DNA of 29,255 nucleotides from a virus: positions 1 to 29,255 of the IMG/VR virus record IMGVR_UViG_3300008448_000441; one strand, 5' to 3'. The notes below the pieces were generated by a model that worked only from the letters and a program-made list of their open reading frames with translations, ran no database searches and was not told the DNA's origin. The translations under genes were made by a program, and so were the position numbers. Shown here one piece after another: positions 1 to 6,748 of the stretch (the first letter of the stretch is position 1; each line of letters opens with the position of its first letter).

Positions 1-2
1 CA

Positions 3-566
3 ATGAAAACAGAAAAAACACAAGAAAAAGTATTAACTAACATTGAAAAGTTAATCGCTATCCAAAACGAGTTAAAAGTTCCAAAAGGTAATTTAAACAA
101 ATTCGGTAACTATAAGTACAGAAGTGCTGAAGATATTTTAGAAGCCTTAAAACCTATTCTTTTTAAATATAGCGCACTTTTAAGGTTGAGTGACCGAGTA
201 GTGCAAGGTGGCAATAAAATCTTTGTAAAAGCAACTGCAAGGATAATAATAGGGGATTATATTGATTTCTGTTATGGCTATGCTGAACTTTGCGAACACA
301 AAGGAATGTCAGCAGAACAAGCGACAGGCACAGCTTCAAGTTATGCTCGTAAATATGCTTTGAATGGTTTATTCTTAATTGATGAAACAGAACAAGATGC
401 TGACCATGATAACAAGAAAGTTGAGCAAAAGAAACCTGAATTAATCAAAGATAGCGAAGTGTATAAAAAAGCACAGGAATACATGATGTCAGGTGGCTCA
501 ATTGATGTTATCAAACAAAAGTATTCAGTTAGTCAAGAAGTAGAAGTTGCATTAAAATCAATTTAA
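3..566 (+). CDS. erf: ERF-family single-strand DNA annealing protein
   Basis: Likely a phage recombinase that anneals complementary single strands during homologous recombination. The protein is 187 aa. Residues 30-48 carry the FGNYKYRSAEDIL segment characteristic of the ERF superfamily, followed by a central alpha/beta core containing GMSAEQATGTASSYARKYAL, another ERF hallmark. The last ~50 residues are charged and probably a flexible or protein-binding tail. The start ATG lies two bases from the window edge, so an upstream extension cannot be excluded, but the N-terminus looks complete for the family. The exonuclease downstream is its expected partner, as in Red-like two-component systems. 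Family assignment is from motif recognition; annealing activity is inferred from the family. Confidence 0.88.
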   Translation: MKTEKTQEKVLTNIEKLIAIQNELKVPKGNLNKFGNYKYRSAEDILEALKPILFKYSALLRLSDRVVQGGNKIFVKATARIIIGDYIDFCYGYAELCEHKGMSAEQATGTASSYARKYALNGLFLIDETEQDADHDNKKVEQKKPELIKDSEVYKKAQEYMMSGGSIDVIKQKYSVSQEVEVALKSI

Positions 567-570
567 TCAT

Positions 571-587
571 GGGGACAATTTGTCCCC
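571..587. repeat. Perfect 8-bp-arm palindrome between recombination genes
   Basis: GGGGACAA-T-TTGTCCCC is a perfect inverted repeat with one central base, five bases after the erf stop and 13 bases before the exonuclease ATG. It stands out as a GC-rich block in AT-rich DNA. No T-run follows, so it is not a convincing terminator. As RNA it would form a 6-bp GC-rich stem with a 5-base loop; as DNA it resembles a dimeric repressor site. Confidence 0.6.
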
Positions 588-600
588 TACCTTTAAAAAT

Positions 601-1248
601 ATGGAATCAACAATAGAAATATACTCACCTACGTGGTGGGAAAACAGATTAGGCAATTTCACCGGAAGTGAGGTCCATCGTCTTATGACTGATCCACGTT
701 CTAAAAAAGACGTACTAAGCAAAGGTGCAGAAACTTACATACGTGAAAAAGTTTACGAAAGGTTAAGCGGACAACCTAAACAAAGTATTGATAATTATGC
801 AACTGCTTGGGGACACGAAAATGAGCCGATAGCGAAACGATATTACACTGCAAGGACTGGTAATGAGGTAATCGAATCAAAGTTGCTTATAAGCGAAAAT
901 ATCGAAGGATTAACAGGTAGCCCTGATGGCTTAGTAGGTGAGGATGGTATGATTGAAATAAAATGCCCTTTTGTTGGAAGTAATCACTTGAATTTCTTTT
1001 TTAATGAAGATACTTTTGAAAGTGAACACAATGAGTATTATTATCAAATGCAATGCTATCTTTTATTATCAGGTAGAAAGTGGTGCGACTTTATATCTTT
1101 TGATCCTCGTTTAATTCTTAACTCTGATGCTGGACTTTATATCAGAAGATGGGAAGCTAATGAGGAAGTACAGGAACGAATGATTGAAAAAGTAACTATT
1201 GCAAGAAATCTATTTAACGATTATCTAAATGCGTTTAATAAAAAATAA
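601..1248 (+). CDS. YqaJ-type (lambda Exo-like) viral recombinase exonuclease
   Basis: A probable 5'-3' double-strand DNA exonuclease that generates single-stranded ends for the ERF protein. It has 215 aa from this ATG. The PD-(D/E)XK catalytic residues are visible: GSPDG near residue 106-110 (D109) and EIKCP at 119-123 (E119, K121), with an upstream conserved acidic WGHENE at 70-75. The N-terminal WWENRLGNFTGSEVHRLM segment is typical of YqaJ proteins. A TTG at 580 would add seven residues but would run through the palindrome at 571-587; the ATG at 601 with an A/T-rich leader is preferred. The 3' end overlaps ninG by 20 bases. Family call is strong; polarity is inferred. Confidence 0.88.
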   Translation: MESTIEIYSPTWWENRLGNFTGSEVHRLMTDPRSKKDVLSKGAETYIREKVYERLSGQPKQSIDNYATAWGHENEPIAKRYYTARTGNEVIESKLLISENIEGLTGSPDGLVGEDGMIEIKCPFVGSNHLNFFFNEDTFESEHNEYYYQMQCYLLLSGRKWCDFISFDPRLILNSDAGLYIRRWEANEEVQERMIEKVTIARNLFNDYLNAFNKK

Positions 1249-1768
1249 AAAGTGTAAGGAGTGCGGTGCGGACTTCACTCCTTATAAATCAACTCAAAGA
1301 GTGTGCAGTCCTAAATGTGCTTTAATCGGTGCTGAAAAGAAAACATGGCAAGAGAAAAAAAAGATACTTGTTGAGAATCTAAGAACACGAACTGAATGGC
1401 TTGGAATTCTTCAAGTAGTGTTTAACAAGTATATCAGAACAAGGGACTCAAAACAGCCATGTATCTCATGCGATAGACCATTAGGTGTTAAATTTGATGC
1501 AGGTCATTACTTTAGTGTAGGTAGTTATCCGAACTTAAGATTTGATGAAAGCAACGTACATGGGCAGTGTGTTTACTGCAATCAACACCAACATGGTAAT
1601 CATATTGAATACGGAGTTCGACTGCCTTTAAGAATAGGTGAATATCACTACACTCGTTTAATGAATAAAAGAGGGGATGCTTTAAAACTAACACTTGATG
1701 AAATAAAAGGATTAATTAAATATTATAAACTAAAAACAAAAGAACATGGAAAAACAACTAACAACTGA
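1229..1768 (+). CDS. ninG: NinG/Rap-like recombination protein
   Basis: A 179-aa zinc-binding protein resembling lambda NinG (Rap), a structure-specific endonuclease acting on branched DNA in phage recombination. An N-terminal zinc knuckle (CKECGADF, then CSPKCA) is followed by a basic helix, a CISC pair near residue 78, and a C-terminal HNH-like block with AGHYFSVG and CVYCNQHQHGN. These elements occur in the order seen in NinG. The ATG lies inside the 3' end of the exonuclease gene (20-base overlap), implying translational coupling. The gene completes a recombination module with erf and the exonuclease. Nuclease function is by family analogy. Confidence 0.87.
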   Translation: MRLIKNKKCKECGADFTPYKSTQRVCSPKCALIGAEKKTWQEKKKILVENLRTRTEWLGILQVVFNKYIRTRDSKQPCISCDRPLGVKFDAGHYFSVGSYPNLRFDESNVHGQCVYCNQHQHGNHIEYGVRLPLRIGEYHYTRLMNKRGDALKLTLDEIKGLIKYYKLKTKEHGKTTNN

Positions 1769-2027
1769 TCAGGCAAAACTTGAATTTGAAAGCCATTTAT
1801 TAATTGGTTTATTCAAAGCAACAATTGAGCAAAGCACTCACTTAACAGGAAAGTACAAACAAAAGATGTTAGCTGACTTTAATCTATGGCAAAGAATCGG
1901 TTTTAAACTATTAGAACAACTTGAAAAAAGAAATATAACTCAAGGAGAATACTTGGATAAAATCGGAGATATTTATCACACTATGAATTCAAGCATGAGA
2001 GAAGAATTTTACAAAGGATTGGAATAA
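1746..2027 (+). CDS. Small helical protein of unknown function
   Basis: Not recognised. A 93-aa, charged, predominantly helical protein with no Cys pairs, signal peptide or membrane segment. The ATG overlaps the end of ninG by 23 bases and the stop is 18 bases ahead of the helicase-methyltransferase gene, so it belongs to the same transcription unit. Its position suggests a small accessory factor of recombination or DNA metabolism, but nothing in the sequence shows an activity. Confidence 0.7.
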   Translation: MEKQLTTDQAKLEFESHLLIGLFKATIEQSTHLTGKYKQKMLADFNLWQRIGFKLLEQLEKRNITQGEYLDKIGDIYHTMNSSMREEFYKGLE

Positions 2028-2045
2028 TTAAAAAACACAAAGAAC

Positions 2046-4229
2046 ATGAATTACACAGATTTTTTAAAAACAAAAAAGAAATCATTTTTAGAAAGTGGTT
2101 TTGAAATTAATGAGAATGAATTAAATAGTAATTTATTTGATTTTCAAAAGTACGTAGTTAAAACAGCATTAAGTAAAGGTAGATTTGCAATATTTGCAGA
2201 TTGCGGACTTGGAAAAACACTGATGCAGTTAAGCTGGTCTGAAGCTGTATTTAATCATACAAATAAGAAAGTATTAATATTAGCACCATTGGCAGTTGTT
2301 GAGCAAACAAAAGATGAAGCTAAAAAGTTTAATATAAATCTTAATTGTTTTGATATTACTAACTATGATCAATTAAAAAACATTGAAAATATTAATCAAT
2401 ATTCTGGAGTTGTTTTAGATGAAAGTTCAATTTTAAAAGGTAGAGATGGTAAATTAAGCAGTTTAATTTTATCTACATTTAAAAACACTCCTTATAAGTT
2501 AGCATGTACTGCAACACCATCACCTAATGATCATATGGAGTTAGGGCAACATTCTGAGTTTGTTGGTGCAATGAGTTATTTAGAAATGCTCGCTATGTTC
2601 TTTGTTCATGATGGCGGAGAAACATCGAAATGGAGATTAAGAAAACATGCAAAAGATCCATTTTGGAAATATGTATGTTCATGGTCTATTGCTATTGATA
2701 AACCTGAAACATTAGGATTTAATCATTTAGGTTATGATTTACCAGAAATAGAATACATTGAACATATTATACCAGTTGATAATAATACAATGACTTTATT
2801 TAATGATGTAGCAGTTTCAGCTACTGACTTACATAAAGACTTAGATAGATCTTTTGATAAAAGAATTGAAAAAACTATTGAGCTTGTAAATTCAAATAAT
2901 AAACAGTGGATTGTTTGGGGATTAAAAAATAGTGAAACAGATAAACTTGAAAAACTTTTAAATAATTCTATTAATGTTCAAGGTAGTGATACTCCTGAAT
3001 ATAAAGCTAAATATTTAAACGGATTTGCTAAAAATGAATTTCAAACATTAATAACCAAAACAAGTATTGCATCATTTGGTATGAATTACCAACAATGTAA
3101 TCAAATGGTATTTATGAGTTATGATTTTAAATTTGAAGCATTCTATCAAGCTGTTAGGCGTTGCTATCGTTTCGGGCAAAAGAACAAAGTTCAAGTACAT
3201 ATTTTAATACCTGAATCACAAACAAATGTAAGAAAAACGATATTAGAAAAACAGGAAAGACATAAAGAAATGATTACAGAAATGGCAAAATACTCAAGCG
3301 AAGCAGATTATAAATCAAATAAATCAAAAGTTATGATAAATAAAAAAGAAATTAAAACAGAAAACTATCATTTATTAAATGGTGATTGTGTACAGGAAAG
3401 TAAAAAAATAAATGATAATTCTGCTGATTTGGTTGTATTTAGTCCGCCATTTGCTGAGTTATATGTTTATTCAGATAAAGAAGAAGATATGGGAAATGTA
3501 AGCGACTATAAGCAATTTGAACAGCATTTTAAATTTCTTATTCCTGAATTAAAAAGAATATTAAAGTCAGGTCGTATTTGTGCAGTTCATTGTATGGATT
3601 TACCAATTCAAAAAGGTAAAGAGGGATATATTGGTCTTCGTGATTTTTCAGGAATGTTAATTGATTGGTTTCAAGAATGTGGTTTTATTTATCATTCAAG
3701 AGTAACTATTTGGAAAAATCCAGTAACAGAAATGCAAAGAACAAAAGCATTAGGGTTACTACATAAAACTATAAAAAAAGATAGTTCAATGACAAGAGTA
3801 GGAATACCTGATTATGTTTTATTTTTTAGAAATGAAGGAGAAAATTTAACACCAATAAAACATCAAGATACAGATCAAAGTAATTCAAATTATTTGCCAG
3901 TTGATTTATGGCAGAAATACGCTTCTCCTGTTTGGATGGATATTGATTATTCAAGAACATTGCAATATAGATCAGGAAGAGATGGTAATGATGAAAAACA
4001 TATTTGCCCTTTACAATTAGATACTATTGAGCGCATAATTCATTTATATTCAAATGAAGGTGAAACAGTATTTAGTCCATTTGGAGGTATTGGTAGTGAG
4101 GGATTTCAGGCATTAAAAATGAATAGAAAATCAATATCAATAGAATTAAAAGAGAGTTATTTTGCTATAAATCAAAAGAATCATAAAGATTGTATTGAAG
4201 AAAAAAAATCAACATTAACATTATTTTAA
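2046..4229 (+). CDS. SNF2-like helicase fused to beta-class DNA amino-methyltransferase
   Basis: One 727-aa polypeptide with two enzymes. Residues ~30-400 are an SF2/SNF2-like ATPase: Walker A CGLGKT at 53-58, Walker B-type LDES at 124-127, motif III TATPSPN at 155-161, and motif VI QAVRRCYRFGQ at 368-378. Residues ~440-727 are an S-adenosylmethionine-dependent DNA methyltransferase: catalytic motif IV SPPF at 466-469 precedes the cofactor motif VFSPFGGIG at 675-683, the order of beta-class enzymes, with the presumed target-recognition region between. SPPF leaves N4-cytosine versus N6-adenine open. The gene is visibly AT-richer than ninG, suggesting separate acquisition. No specificity subunit or nuclease lies nearby, so protective modification is more likely than restriction. 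It ends immediately before a promoter. Confidence 0.87.
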   Translation: MNYTDFLKTKKKSFLESGFEINENELNSNLFDFQKYVVKTALSKGRFAIFADCGLGKTLMQLSWSEAVFNHTNKKVLILAPLAVVEQTKDEAKKFNINLNCFDITNYDQLKNIENINQYSGVVLDESSILKGRDGKLSSLILSTFKNTPYKLACTATPSPNDHMELGQHSEFVGAMSYLEMLAMFFVHDGGETSKWRLRKHAKDPFWKYVCSWSIAIDKPETLGFNHLGYDLPEIEYIEHIIPVDNNTMTLFNDVAVSATDLHKDLDRSFDKRIEKTIELVNSNNKQWIVWGLKNSETDKLEKLLNNSINVQGSDTPEYKAKYLNGFAKNEFQTLITKTSIASFGMNYQQCNQMVFMSYDFKFEAFYQAVRRCYRFGQKNKVQVHILIPESQTNVRKTILEKQERHKEMITEMAKYSSEADYKSNKSKVMINKKEIKTENYHLLNGDCVQESKKINDNSADLVVFSPPFAELYVYSDKEEDMGNVSDYKQFEQHFKFLIPELKRILKSGRICAVHCMDLPIQKGKEGYIGLRDFSGMLIDWFQECGFIYHSRVTIWKNPVTEMQRTKALGLLHKTIKKDSSMTRVGIPDYVLFFRNEGENLTPIKHQDTDQSNSNYLPVDLWQKYASPVWMDIDYSRTLQYRSGRDGNDEKHICPLQLDTIERIIHLYSNEGETVFSPFGGIGSEGFQALKMNRKSISIELKESYFAINQKNHKDCIEEKKSTLTLF

Positions 4230-4261
4230 TTTGTAAATTGCTATAAAAAATAGTAACTTTG
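4230..4261 (+). promoter_or_regulatory. Bacteroidota-type promoter before replication genes
   Basis: TTTG at 4230-4233, a 20-base spacer and TAACTTTG at 4254-4261 match the primary-sigma promoter pattern of Bacteroidota (-33 TTTG, -7 TAnnTTTG). It begins directly after the helicase-methyltransferase stop and would start a transcript near 4267, about 100 bases before the initiator-like gene. Confidence 0.72.
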
Positions 4262-4366
4262 TATTAAGTACTACCACCATGATAAACTCATTTACAATTT
4301 GCCCTCTTTTATTTCCGATGCCTGTGGTAGGGCTAAGAAATAATTGGGGGCTTTACTTTTAATATC
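4262..4366 (+). promoter_or_regulatory. Structured leader with competing pairings
   Basis: This ~105-base leader has three GC-rich pairings that cannot all form. CTACCAC (4271-4277) pairs with GTGGTAG (4324-4330). GCCCT (4301-4305) pairs with AGGGC (4329-4333), which overlaps the first partner. GCCCTC (4301-4306) also pairs with GGGGGC (4346-4351) with one G-U. GC blocks are rare in this AT-rich DNA. An attenuator-like or translation-control role for the initiator gene is an inference. Confidence 0.35.
4279..4362 (+). CDS. Possible 27-aa leader peptide
   Basis: An ATG about 12 bases into the predicted transcript opens a 27-codon frame ending four bases before the initiator-like ATG. The peptide is hydrophobic and rich in Pro, Phe and Leu (begins MINSFTICPLLF). 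Its reading frame spans the competing pairings of the leader, so its translation could affect their folding. It is too short to judge coding by itself; it may be chance. Confidence 0.25.
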   Translation: MINSFTICPLLFPMPVVGLRNNWGLYF

Positions 4367-5005
4367 ATGATAAAAAAATCATTCATAATACATATTGATA
4401 GTTTAGGAATATTAGATGAATTAACAGATGAACAAGCTGGACAATTATTTAAACTTATTTATGAATATCATAACCCAAATAAACCCAAACAAACCCAAAT
4501 AACCCAGTTGGTTAATTTGGCTTTTTATCCTTTTAAAAGTCAATTTGAAAGGGACAATCAGACTTATAATAATGTTTGTGAAAGAAATAAAAACAATGGT
4601 TTATTAGGTGGCAGACCTAAAAATAAAAACCCAAACAAACCCAAAAAAGCCGATAGTGATAATAAGAATAAGAATGATAATAAGAATGATAATGATAATA
4701 AAAGTGTTATTAAGAAAATAAATATAAGACCATTTGTAAATATTTTACAATCTGAATTAGATAAATTAAATTCTGAATTTTCAGAACACGAAGTTAATTG
4801 GATGCTGGATAAACTAAACGACTATAAAGCAAGTAAGGGTGTTCAATACAAGTCAGATTACCATGCTATCAATATGTGGGTAAAAGATGCTTTCAGAAAA
4901 GCAAAGGTTGATTTTATAAAAGATAACAATACTTCGGAGGTTAGGATAGCAACAGCAATGAAATCAATAGAAAATATTAACTGGGATGACTATAAATTAT
5001 TATGA
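4367..5005 (+). CDS. Replication-initiator-like protein (DUF6291-type N-terminus)
   Basis: A 212-aa protein, probably the phage replication organiser. Residues 1-75 (starting MIKKSFIIHIDSLGILDELT, with a later FYPFKSQFERDN) resemble the DUF6291 domain common in Bacteroidota phages. Residues ~80-115 are a low-complexity Asn/Lys/Asp linker. The C-terminal ~95 residues end in a helical module with YKSDYHAINMWVKDAF, similar to the C-terminal domains of phage initiators and DnaD/DnaT-like proteins. The gene carries six 10-bp-phased AACCCAAA repeats, described separately, which resemble the arrangement of the lambda O gene and its internal origin. It has its own promoter and leader and overlaps the next gene by four bases (ATGA). 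The initiator role is inferred from domain resemblance plus repeats. Confidence 0.65.
   Translation: MIKKSFIIHIDSLGILDELTDEQAGQLFKLIYEYHNPNKPKQTQITQLVNLAFYPFKSQFERDNQTYNNVCERNKNNGLLGGRPKNKNPNKPKKADSDNKNKNDNKNDNDNKSVIKKINIRPFVNILQSELDKLNSEFSEHEVNWMLDKLNDYKASKGVQYKSDYHAINMWVKDAFRKAKVDFIKDNNTSEVRIATAMKSIENINWDDYKLL
4472..4507 (+). repeat. Candidate iterons, cluster 1: AACCCAAA x3 plus partial
   Basis: Exact AACCCAAA copies start at 4472, 4482 and 4492, followed by a partial AACCCAG at 4501. The 10-bp spacing equals one DNA turn. Since 10 is not a multiple of 3, each copy falls in a different codon phase (N-P-N, K-P-K, Q-T-Q), so protein repetition does not explain it. Confidence 0.65.
4628..4645 (+). 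repeat. Candidate iterons, cluster 2: AACCCAAA x2
   Basis: Two further exact AACCCAAA copies start at 4628 and 4638, again 10 bp apart and in different codon phases. They directly precede the AT-only-like stretch beginning near 4655. Confidence 0.6.
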
Positions 5006-5859
5006 GTAACATAACGACAACAAATGGATTTTCACCTTTAGAAGTTGAAGCCATGCAGAAACTACCTGAATATCAAAGGCTGTATATTCAAGTTAAAAAT
5101 GAACAGAAGATTATCCACATGGATAAACAGGATGCATTAACTAAGTTATTTGCCTTAATAATTAATACAATTGAGTTATCAGGTGAAAACAAAAAATACA
5201 ACTTAGATAATGAACAAACCAAAAAAGTGGCTAATTTTATTTATGAAACAGTTTTAGAGCAGTATAAAGGTGCAACTATGTCTGAACTGCAAAGTGCTTT
5301 TAAAATGGGTTTATTTGGTAATTTCGGGGAGTTTGTAGGTTACGGAGTAATTACCTTTGGTAAATTCATAAAAGGTTATTTTAATTCACCACAGCGTGAT
5401 GCATCAATAAAAGCTTGGTTAAAATTTCAAAATGCTCCAGTAACAGTAAATAAACCAGTGTATAAATTCTTTGAGAAGAACATGGAAATAGCAAACTACT
5501 TTTTTAATATTTGTACTGAAAAATTAAGTGAACGATTTGATACAGTAGTTAATCATGATGACAATGTAATGCATCTACCAAGTATTTATATGTTTCTATA
5601 CGATAACTTTCAAATATCATTTTCCGATGAAAGCAAAGCAATAATAAAACAAAAGGCAAAGGAACGATACCATAAATTTATAGTTAAGTCTAAAATAAAA
5701 GAATCAGACCCGAAAGGATTTGAAACGATAGTTCAGTCAGTAATTGAAAGTAATAATTTAACTTTTGAGTGGTATCTGAAAACACAGGCTTTAATATTCT
5801 TAACTTTAAAACTAAAAGAGCAGGGAAAAACATACGATAACTTAAAACCTTTAAAATGA
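5002..5859 (+). CDS. Unknown protein paired with the initiator-like gene
   Basis: Not recognised with confidence. A 285-aa soluble, helical protein whose ATG overlaps the initiator stop (ATGA), so the two are probably made together. Residues ~90-130 contain a run rich in Gly, Phe and Tyr (GLFGNFGEFVGYG, then GKFIKGYFNSPQR) that looks like a DNA- or protein-binding helical module. No Walker A motif is visible, so a DnaC-type helicase loader is not supported. By position it could be a second replication factor. No membrane segment, zinc site or catalytic motif was seen. Confidence 0.75.
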   Translation: MSNITTTNGFSPLEVEAMQKLPEYQRLYIQVKNEQKIIHMDKQDALTKLFALIINTIELSGENKKYNLDNEQTKKVANFIYETVLEQYKGATMSELQSAFKMGLFGNFGEFVGYGVITFGKFIKGYFNSPQRDASIKAWLKFQNAPVTVNKPVYKFFEKNMEIANYFFNICTEKLSERFDTVVNHDDNVMHLPSIYMFLYDNFQISFSDESKAIIKQKAKERYHKFIVKSKIKESDPKGFETIVQSVIESNNLTFEWYLKTQALIFLTLKLKEQGKTYDNLKPLK

Positions 5860-5946
5860 TGTTATGCGTTCGCCTTTTTTTTTCGTGTTGATTTTCAGCA
5901 AGTTAGAAACTATTTTAAAAATAAATCAAAAATAATTTGAAAAAAG

Positions 5947-5977
5947 TTTGCAGTTATCAAAATAGGATGTATATTTG
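5947..5977 (+). promoter_or_regulatory. Bacteroidota-type promoter with flanking inverted repeat
   Basis: TTTG at 5947-5950, a 19-base spacer and TATATTTG at 5970-5977 form the clearest promoter of the window. GTTATC (5953-5958) and GATAAC (5983-5988) form a 6-bp inverted repeat around the -7 box, a plausible operator. Transcription would start near 5984, about 23 bases before the next ATG. The gap 5860-5946 holds a weak GCG/CGC hairpin followed by T9 and no gene. Confidence 0.75.
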
Positions 5978-6006
5978 TACCAGATAACAATTAAAAAATA
6001 AACAAA

Positions 6007-6192
6007 ATGACAACTACAAACAACAAATTAGAGAAAAAAATTAAAGCTGATTTCATTTCATACTTTGGTAACGAACCAAAAGAAATTAAAATAGATGGTG
6101 AAATAGCTTATGCAGATGGTTTCTATTGCAGAATATTAAACAACAAATCAATTAAAAAAACTCACGGGATAGCTTGGAGAAGAGACAACTAA
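6007..6192 (+). CDS. Small unknown protein
   Basis: Not recognised. A 61-aa basic protein (starts MTTTNNKLEKKIKADFISYF) with an ADGFYCRIL beta-like stretch, and the first gene after the promoter at 5947-5977, with the A-rich leader usual for this host group. No membrane segment. Being first behind a strong promoter suggests an early regulatory or host-takeover product, but no motif shows this. Its 3' end overlaps the Cys-rich frame by 19 bases. Confidence 0.6.
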   Translation: MTTTNNKLEKKIKADFISYFGNEPKEIKIDGEIAYADGFYCRILNNKSIKKTHGIAWRRDN

Positions 6193-6383
6193 AAAAAGCA
6201 AAGTGTGGTTGTGAAATACCAGCCACACTAAAATTTAAAAAATCAAACAATTGCAATAACTGTAATGATACTTTTTGCTCAAAACATTTATATTCTTATG
6301 TTGATGAAAGCAATAGGGCAATAACTAAAAACTCAAAAAACTACTGTGAAACGTGCTATAAAAAAAAATACAAAAGGTGGTAA
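6174..6383 (+). CDS. Small Cys-rich zinc-finger-like protein, TTG start
   Basis: A 69-aa protein with eight Cys plus His: C-G-C near residue 11-13, CNNC at 27-30, C35, H39, and a closing CETC at 59-62. The spacing fits a two-zinc cross-brace or treble-clef fold. No ATG exists in this frame before the Cys residues; TTG at 6174 is the only ordinary start. An A7 run at 6154-6160 lies just upstream in the 61-aa gene, but a stop in this frame at 6153-6155 and poor P-site re-pairing make a frameshifted fusion less likely. Function unknown; protein or nucleic-acid binding is inferred from the Cys pattern. Confidence 0.55.
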   Translation: MEKRQLKKAKCGCEIPATLKFKKSNNCNNCNDTFCSKHLYSYVDESNRAITKNSKNYCETCYKKKYKRW

Positions 6384-6519
6384 ACGTATTGGTTCTGGTC
6401 GCAAAAAAGCCGATTACAAAACCAAAACTATTGCCTTTCGTGTTCGTGTCGAATTTGTCGAACCGATTAAAAAGATGGTCAAAGATTATGTTTCGGAGCG
6501 TCTTAAAGTTAACTCTTAA
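6346..6519 (+). CDS. Ribbon-helix-helix-like DNA-binding protein, GTG start
   Basis: A 57-aa basic protein containing KGGKRIGSGRKK followed by TIAFRVRVEFVEPIKKMVKDY, the pattern of the small phage and plasmid family in which a Gly/Lys/Arg tail precedes a ribbon-helix-helix strand and helices. The GTG at 6346 is the only start candidate before the motif, because an in-frame TAA lies at 6322-6324. It overlaps the Cys-rich gene by 38 bases. A hand count gives 38% G+C for 6376-6519, richer in CGT, GCC and GTC codons than its neighbours, which hints at transfer. Likely a small transcription regulator; the target is unknown. Confidence 0.6.
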   Translation: MKRAIKKNTKGGKRIGSGRKKADYKTKTIAFRVRVEFVEPIKKMVKDYVSERLKVNS

Positions 6520-6595
6520 CTTACATATTAGCGAATATTTATAGCGACTTATTTAACATCAAAACAATTAGAATATCAAATTATTAAAATTATTA

Positions 6596-6748
6596 ATGAC
6601 AAATATGAAAACACAAAACAACATGACTTCACTAATCAGCCAAGCTGAGTGGTGGGTAAAGAAAACACAGGTTAACCAAGTTCGTGGTAACTTTAATTGG
6701 AAATTATACATGAAACTAATTGAAATCAAACGAAATGAAAAAAAGTGA
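6596..6748 (+). CDS. Small unknown 50-aa protein
   Basis: Not recognised. The frame begins ATG-ACA-AAT-ATG; either 6596 or the ATG at 6605 could be used, giving 50 or 47 aa. It contains SQAEWWVKKTQVNQVRGNFNW and a lysine-rich helix at the end. Aromatic and basic residues give it a protein-like rather than random composition. Bases 6520-6595 hold no gene, only a direct repeat TAGCGA-N9-TAGCGA. Its end overlaps the next small frame by 14 bases. Confidence 0.4.
   Translation: MTNMKTQNNMTSLISQAEWWVKKTQVNQVRGNFNWKLYMKLIEIKRNEKK

Larger units (their letters stand above)
4472..4740. other. Candidate replication origin inside initiator gene
   Basis: Two clusters of 10-bp-phased AACCCAAA repeats (4472-4507 and 4628-4645) are followed by a very AT-rich, A-strand-biased tract of AATAAG/AATGAT repeats at about 4655-4740. 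Iterons next to an easily melted region within the initiator gene is the layout of lambdoid origins. This is a positional and structural inference; no initiator binding data can be read from sequence. Confidence 0.45.

Noticed and set aside
580-600. TTG-start extension of the exonuclease gene
   Set aside because: It adds seven unconserved-looking residues, runs through the palindrome, and the ATG at 601 has the usual A/T-rich leader.
1512-1694. Antisense frame within ninG
   Set aside because: Shadow of the well-supported ninG coding frame; no domain or promoter.
5866-5883. Terminator after the replication genes (GCGTTCGC then T9)
   Set aside because: The stem has only three base pairs; the T-run alone is not sufficient evidence, though weak termination remains possible.
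6154-6160. A7 run as a -1 frameshift site joining the 61-aa and Cys-rich frames
   Set aside because: Slippage would place the P-site tRNA on TAA (poor re-pairing), and a TTG start is available just downstream.
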